A stretch of DNA of 64,000 nt from contig NZ_CP060490.1 in NCBI RefSeq assembly GCF_014334055.1, positions 496,001 through 560,000 on the forward strand, read 5' to 3'. Source of the DNA: Oscillibacter hominis. GTDB lineage: Bacteria; Bacillota; Clostridia; Oscillospirales; Oscillospiraceae. Below the pieces are notes generated by a model that was not told the DNA's origin, ran no database searches, and was given only the letters and a program-made list of their open reading frames with translations. The translations under genes and the position numbers were made by a program. Below, one piece after another: positions 59,965-64,000 of the stretch. Numbering within the stretch: the first letter of the stretch is position 1; every line of letters starts with the position of its first letter.

Positions 59965-61398
59965 ATGCTGGATATTCTGTATGCAATTTCTGATTTCCTG
60001 TGGGGCACGCCCATGACGGTGGCATTGTTGGGCACAGGGCTCTTTTTGTCGATCGCCTTTGGCTTCCGGTATAACTTTCGGAAAATCGGCTTCCATTTTA
60101 AAAATACCTTTGGAAAGATGTTCAAAAAGGGGGAGGGGACCGGTACGGTCTCCGGCTTTGCCGCCGCCTGCACCGCCATGGCCAACACCATTGGTGTGGG
60201 CAACATCGGCGGCGTGGCCACGGCCATCGTGGCCGGGGGGCCGGGCGCGGTGTTCTGGATGTGGGTCTCCGGCCTTCTTGGGATGTCCACCAAGGCATGT
60301 GAGATCATCCTGGGCCAGCGTTACCGGGTGAAATACAGCGAGTCCATGGATGAGTACATGTGCGACCGCTCCTTTGTGATGAAAAACGCTCTGGGCTGGA
60401 AGCGGGGCGCGGTGGTCCTGGCGGTGGCCTGCTTCGTCCTCGGCCCGTGGACCTGCTGCGTTCAGACGGAGTCCGTCACCAGTTCCCTCGAGGAAGGGTT
60501 CGGCATTAATCCGCTGATCTCCGTCATTGTGTTGGGCGCCACCTGCCTGCTGACCATTGCCGGCGGGCTGAAGCGCATCTCCTCCATCATGGAGAAGGTG
60601 GTGCCCTTTATGGCCATGCTCTACATCCTGGGCGGCCTTGGTATTTTGCTGATGAACCTGCCTCAGGTGCCCGCGGCCTTCGGCCTGATTTTCAAGAGCG
60701 CCTTCACGCCCATGGCCGGAGTGGGCGGTTTTGCCGGCGCAACCGTCCGGGACGCCATCCGCTACGGCATTGCCCGGGGCCTCTATTCCAATGACGCCGG
60801 AACCGGCTACGGCATCATTGCCCACGCCTCAGCCAAGACGGACCATCCGGTCCGCCAGTCCTCCTGGGGCTGGGGCGAGGTGTTTTTGGACACGATTGTG
60901 GTCTGCTCTGTCACAGCGCTGTCCTTGATCCTGACCAATGCCTACATCGACTATCCTGAGATCGACAGCGCCCAGCTGACCACCGTGGCCTTTAAGGTGG
61001 CTTACGGAGATTTCGGCGGCTGGTTCATGGCCATTGCCATTACGATTTTTGCCTGGACCACCATCATCGGCATGTACTACAGCTGCGAGAAGTCGGTCAA
61101 CTACGCCTTTGGCGACACCAAGGCCAACCGCCGGGCCACCTGGGTCTACATGGTCTATTACATGGTGCCCTGCGTGGTGCTTTACAACATCCAGGCGGAC
61201 GCACTGTGGGCCATGACCGATATCCTCTCCGCGGTTTATGTGATCATTACCCTGATCTTCATCTATGCCAAGCACAAGGAAATTTTCCGACTGTTCCACG
61301 ACTTCTGGGACCGCTTTGTCCCGGCCCAGCAGCGTGGGGAGCATCCGGAGAACGTCAGCTATGGCACGGTGGACGAGAAGGCTGAAAAGGGAGTGTAA
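59965..61398 (+). CDS. Sodium:alanine symporter, AGCS family (second)
   Basis: 477 residues, about eleven membrane segments. TVSGFAAACTAMANTIGVGNIGGVATAIVAGGPGAVFWMW and GIARGLYSNDAGTGYGIIAHASAK are the AGCS signatures. It differs from the symporter at 37045 (only family-level likeness) and is coupled to a homocysteine methyltransferase gene 3 bases downstream, so its substrate may be a sulfur amino acid. ATG 59965 follows GGGAGGG. Confidence 0.92.
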   Translation: MLDILYAISDFLWGTPMTVALLGTGLFLSIAFGFRYNFRKIGFHFKNTFGKMFKKGEGTGTVSGFAAACTAMANTIGVGNIGGVATAIVAGGPGAVFWMWVSGLLGMSTKACEIILGQRYRVKYSESMDEYMCDRSFVMKNALGWKRGAVVLAVACFVLGPWTCCVQTESVTSSLEEGFGINPLISVIVLGATCLLTIAGGLKRISSIMEKVVPFMAMLYILGGLGILLMNLPQVPAAFGLIFKSAFTPMAGVGGFAGATVRDAIRYGIARGLYSNDAGTGYGIIAHASAKTDHPVRQSSWGWGEVFLDTIVVCSVTALSLILTNAYIDYPEIDSAQLTTVAFKVAYGDFGGWFMAIAITIFAWTTIIGMYYSCEKSVNYAFGDTKANRRATWVYMVYYMVPCVVLYNIQADALWAMTDILSAVYVIITLIFIYAKHKEIFRLFHDFWDRFVPAQQRGEHPENVSYGTVDEKAEKGV

Positions 61399-61401
61399 AC
61401 A

Positions 61402-62358
61402 ATGCGTACCACATTTGCTGAGACGTTGGAAAAGACAGGCGTGATTGTCATTGACGGCTCCATGTCCACGGCCCTGGAGGCCCTGGGCTGCGATCTGAAT
61501 GACAGCCTATGGAGCGCCAAGGCGCTGGCGGAATCGCCGGAGAAGGTCAAGCAGGTGCACCTGGACTACTTCCGCTCCGGCGCCGACTGCGGGATCACAG
61601 ACAGCTACCAGGCAACCATCCCCGGTTTGATGGCAAAGGGTTTTACACAGCAGCAGTCAGAGGATCTGATCGTCCGGTCGGTAAAACTCTTTTTGGAGGC
61701 GCGCCAAGAGTGGTGGGACTCCGAGGGGAAAGGGAGCGGCCGGGCCTATCCCCTGTGCCTGGGGGCTGTGGGGCCCTATGGGGCCTATCTGGCCGACGGG
61801 TCTGAATACCGGGGTAACTACGGGATTTCAGAAAAGGCGCTCTACGACTTCCACCGCCGGCGCATGGAGCTGCTGTGGGAGGCGGGGGCGGACCTGCTGC
61901 TGATCGAGACCCAGCCCTCCATGGATGAAGCGCTGATCGAGGCCCAGATTGCCGAGGAGTTGGGCGCGGCCTACTGGATCAGCTTCAGCTGCAAGGACGG
62001 CTCCCACATCAATGAGGGCGATCACATCCGCTCCTGCGCCGAGCGGCTGAGCCGCAAGCACCCCGGGCTCCAGGCCATCGGTGTCAACTGCACGCCTCCC
62101 CAGTTTGTAGAGAACCTGATCCGGGAGCTGAAGGACAGCTGCGATCTGCCTGTGGCGGTCTATCCCAACAGCGGCGAGGAGTACGATCCCATCACCAAGA
62201 CCTGGCACGGCAGCCGGGACGGCATGCGCTTTGGGGACTATGCCCGCCGGTGGATGCGCGCCGGGGCCAGCGCGGTGGGCGGCTGCTGCCGAACGCTGCC
62301 CTCCCACATCCAGGAGGTGGCCCGGGCCAGGGAGGCTTATCTGAAGCTGTGCAGGTGA
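61402..62358 (+). CDS. mmuM: Homocysteine S-methyltransferase
   Basis: 318 residues, Pfam S-methyl_trans without the MetH domains. Makes methionine from homocysteine with S-methylmethionine or SAM as donor. Zn ligands: GVNCTPP and VGGCCRTLPSHI. Other marks: IDGSMSTALE, HLDYFRSGADCGITDSYQAT, LIETQPSMDEA. ATG 61402 lies 3 bases after the symporter stop (GGGAGTG site), pointing to import and use of one compound. Confidence 0.92.
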   Translation: MRTTFAETLEKTGVIVIDGSMSTALEALGCDLNDSLWSAKALAESPEKVKQVHLDYFRSGADCGITDSYQATIPGLMAKGFTQQQSEDLIVRSVKLFLEARQEWWDSEGKGSGRAYPLCLGAVGPYGAYLADGSEYRGNYGISEKALYDFHRRRMELLWEAGADLLLIETQPSMDEALIEAQIAEELGAAYWISFSCKDGSHINEGDHIRSCAERLSRKHPGLQAIGVNCTPPQFVENLIRELKDSCDLPVAVYPNSGEEYDPITKTWHGSRDGMRFGDYARRWMRAGASAVGGCCRTLPSHIQEVARAREAYLKLCR

Positions 62359-62387
62359 GGGCACGTATTCCCCTCAATAGAGTAAAA

Positions 62388-62422
62388 AAGAGCGGGCCGC
62401 AGAACTTCTGCGGCCCGCTTTC
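62388..62422. terminator. Terminator between mmuM and glyA
   Basis: AGCGGGCCGCAGA with TCTGCGGCCCGCT, 3-nt loop, A6 on the left; serves both convergent genes. Confidence 0.8.
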
Positions 62423-62427
62423 GGCTG

Positions 62428-63675
62428 TTACTGATAGATGGGGAACTCCTGGCAAAGGGCGTTGACCTCGGATTTGACCTGGTCCCGGGTGCCCTCGAAA
62501 TCCTTGGCGGTCATGGCCATCCACTGGGCGATCTTGACCATCTCCGGCTCCTTGAAGCCACGGGAGGTGGCGGCAGGAGTACCCACACGGATGCCGGAGG
62601 TGACAAAGGGCTTTTCCGGATCGTTGGGGATGGAGTTTTTGTTGACGGTGATCTGGACCTCGTCCAGGCGGTGTTCCAGCTCCTTGCCGGTGATGTGGAA
62701 GTTGCGCACATCCACTAACATCAGGTGGTTGTCGGTGCCGCCGGAGACCAGACGGAAGCCCTGCTTCTGAAGCTCCTCGGCCAGAGCGGCAGCGTTTTTC
62801 ACGATCTGCTGCTGATAGGCCTTGAACTCGGGCTTCAGCGCCTCGCCGAAGCAGACGGCCTTGGCCGCGATGATGTGCATCAGCGGGCCGCCCTGGGTGC
62901 CGGGGAACACAGCGGAGTTGATCTTCTTGAAGATGTCGTCGTCGTTGCAGAGGATCATGCCGCCCCGGGGGCCGCGGAGGGTCTTATGGGTGGTGGTGGT
63001 CACCACGTCGGCGTATGGCATGGGATTGGGATGGAGGCCCGCGGCCACGAGGCCCGCAATGTGGGCCATGTCCACCATCAGGTAGGCGCCTACAGCGTCA
63101 GCCACCTCGCGGAACTTGGCAAAGTCAATGACGCGGGGATAGGCGGAGGCGCCGGCAATGATCATCTTGGGCTGGCACTCCTTGGCCACCTGCATCAGCG
63201 CGTCGTAGTCGATGGTCTCGGTCTCCTCACCCAGGCCGTAGGGGACGATGTTGAAGTACTTGCCGGAGATGTTCACGGGGCTGCCGTGGCTCAGGTGCCC
63301 GCCGTGGGCCAGGTTCATGCCCAGGATGGTGTCGCCAGGCTTTACCAGGGCGACAAAAGCTGCCAGGTTGGCGGAGGCGCCGGAGTGGGGCTGGACGTTT
63401 GCGTGCTTGGCGCCGAAAAGCTGGCAGGCACGGTTGCGGGCGATCTCCTCGGTGACGTCCACGGCATAGCAGCCGCCGTAGTAGCGCTTGCCGGGATAGC
63501 CCTCGGCATACTTGTTGGTCAGGCAGGTGCCCATGGCCAGCATGACGGCCTCGCTGACGATGTTTTCAGAGGCGATCAGCTCGATGTTGCGGCATTCGCG
63601 GTTGAACTCTTCACGAATGGAGGCGCCGACTTCCGGGTCGGCCTGTTCCAGAAAATCCATGGTTTCCTTAATCAT
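62428..63675 (-). CDS. glyA: Serine hydroxymethyltransferase
   Basis: 415 residues; PLP enzyme interconverting serine and glycine with tetrahydrofolate. Marks: [44 protein letters not shown] with the PLP Lys, and [20 protein letters not shown] 63675 follows AAGGAGG by 10 bases; an upstream in-frame ATG at 63705 lies before that site. Downstream of the glycine dehydrogenase gene, so one-carbon and glycine genes are grouped. Confidence 0.95.
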   Translation of the reverse strand: MIKETMDFLEQADPEVGASIREEFNRECRNIELIASENIVSEAVMLAMGTCLTNKYAEGYPGKRYYGGCYAVDVTEEIARNRACQLFGAKHANVQPHSGASANLAAFVALVKPGDTILGMNLAHGGHLSHGSPVNISGKYFNIVPYGLGEETETIDYDALMQVAKECQPKMIIAGASAYPRVIDFAKFREVADAVGAYLMVDMAHIAGLVAAGLHPNPMPYADVVTTTTHKTLRGPRGGMILCNDDDIFKKINSAVFPGTQGGPLMHIIAAKAVCFGEALKPEFKAYQQQIVKNAAALAEELQKQGFRLVSGGTDNHLMLVDVRNFHITGKELEHRLDEVQITVNKNSIPNDPEKPFVTSGIRVGTPAATSRGFKEPEMVKIAQWMAMTAKDFEGTRDQVKSEVNALCQEFPIYQ

Positions 63676-63727
63676 TGGGAAAGTTCCTCCTTCAATTTCT
63701 TCCATAAGCAGATGGTATTGCCCGCTT

Positions 63728-64000
63728 TTAAAAACTGTAGCGCAGGACAGGGTTACGGGCGGCGCCCACCTCGTCCAGGCGGCGGACCGGCGTGCACACG
63801 GGCGCGTCGTGCAGGGCCTGGGGGTTGGATTTGGCTTCCTCGTAGAGCTTTAGGAACACATCGCAGGCGTGATCCATGGTCTCCTTGCTCTCCGTCTCCG
63901 TGGGCTCCACCATCAGCGCCTCGTGGACGATGAGGGGGAAGTACATGGTCGGCGGATGGATTCCGTTGTCCAGAAGGCCCTTGGCAATATCCATGGCGGA
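63728..64000 (-). CDS. gcvPB: Glycine dehydrogenase (decarboxylating) subunit 2, 5' part outside window
   Basis: The last 90 codons of the P-protein subunit 2 of the glycine cleavage complex: [41 protein letters not shown]..., then [30 protein letters not shown]. The [11 protein letters not shown] and [10 protein letters not shown] blocks are specific to GcvPB. The PLP-binding part lies beyond base 64000. Stops 52 bases before glyA. Confidence 0.93.
   Translation of the reverse strand, partial: SAMDIAKGLLDNGIHPPTMYFPLIVHEALMVEPTETESKETMDHACDVFLKLYEEAKSNPQALHDAPVCTPVRRLDEVGAARNPVLRYSF

Overview
The window comes from a GC-rich, spore-forming Clostridium-type firmicute, most like the Oscillospiraceae. 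The evidence is a wal (yyc) two-component locus in Firmicute order, a CotJC-type manganese catalase, an SLH-anchored S-layer protein, glycine decarboxylase in the split PA/PB form, an HydEFG-associated TM1266-type regulator, and above all a sporulation sigma factor gene (sigK) that is interrupted by a recombinase-bearing element.

Layout. 1-3215 (minus): pyrimidine operon pyrC-pyrK-pyrD-pyrF, the last gene cut by the window edge. 3344-8555: superoxide dismutase, IMP dehydrogenase, a small ribbon-helix-helix repressor facing a small ORF, a FAD/Rieske oxidoreductase and Mn catalase. 8604-18712 (minus): phosphohexomutase, DUF2007, rlmH, walJ, murA, yycI, yycH, walK, walR and a Nudix hydrolase. 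18962-21189 (plus): smpB, cyclophilin, SDR and the tmRNA gene. 21488-26798: a DUF11-repeat protein and a hybrid histidine kinase. 27096-36926: a LysR regulator facing a peptide-ABC operon that also holds RidA, an S9 peptidase and a TPR protein. 37045-40115: an AGCS symporter facing a LysR regulator, then two small proteins. 40236-46898: an EndoQ-UvrD fusion, then TM1266-type regulator plus ABC transporter behind an attenuator-like leader, and a flavodoxin-like protein. 47583-50891: S-layer protein.

The outstanding region is 50996-59773. The sigK gene is split into a 5' part (50996-51192) and a 3' part (59281-59773). Joining them at a shared AA dinucleotide gives an uninterrupted 229-codon SigK. 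The 8,088-bp intervening sequence carries a large serine recombinase at its right end, so it is a skin-type (sigK-intervening) element. Its cargo is an RNA-repair island: two WYL-domain regulators read leftward, and, facing them, an array of four small RNAs closed by 8-9 bp terminal stems. Two of the RNAs contain complete tRNA-like cloverleafs (anticodon positions TAA and CAT) and one contains an Asn-type anticodon arm. The array is followed by a DUF2828 protein (alpha-helical part plus vWA/MIDAS domain, Ro60-like in plan), the RNA ligase RtcB, and a decayed remnant of an RlaP-type nucleotidyltransferase. By analogy with Ro60/Y RNA/RtcB operons, this looks like a Y-RNA-like RNA surveillance and repair cassette placed on an element expected to leave the mother-cell chromosome during sporulation.

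59965-64000: an AGCS symporter coupled to a homocysteine methyltransferase, then glyA and the end of gcvPB on the minus strand. All functional names rest on reading the sequence and on family knowledge; no database search was run.
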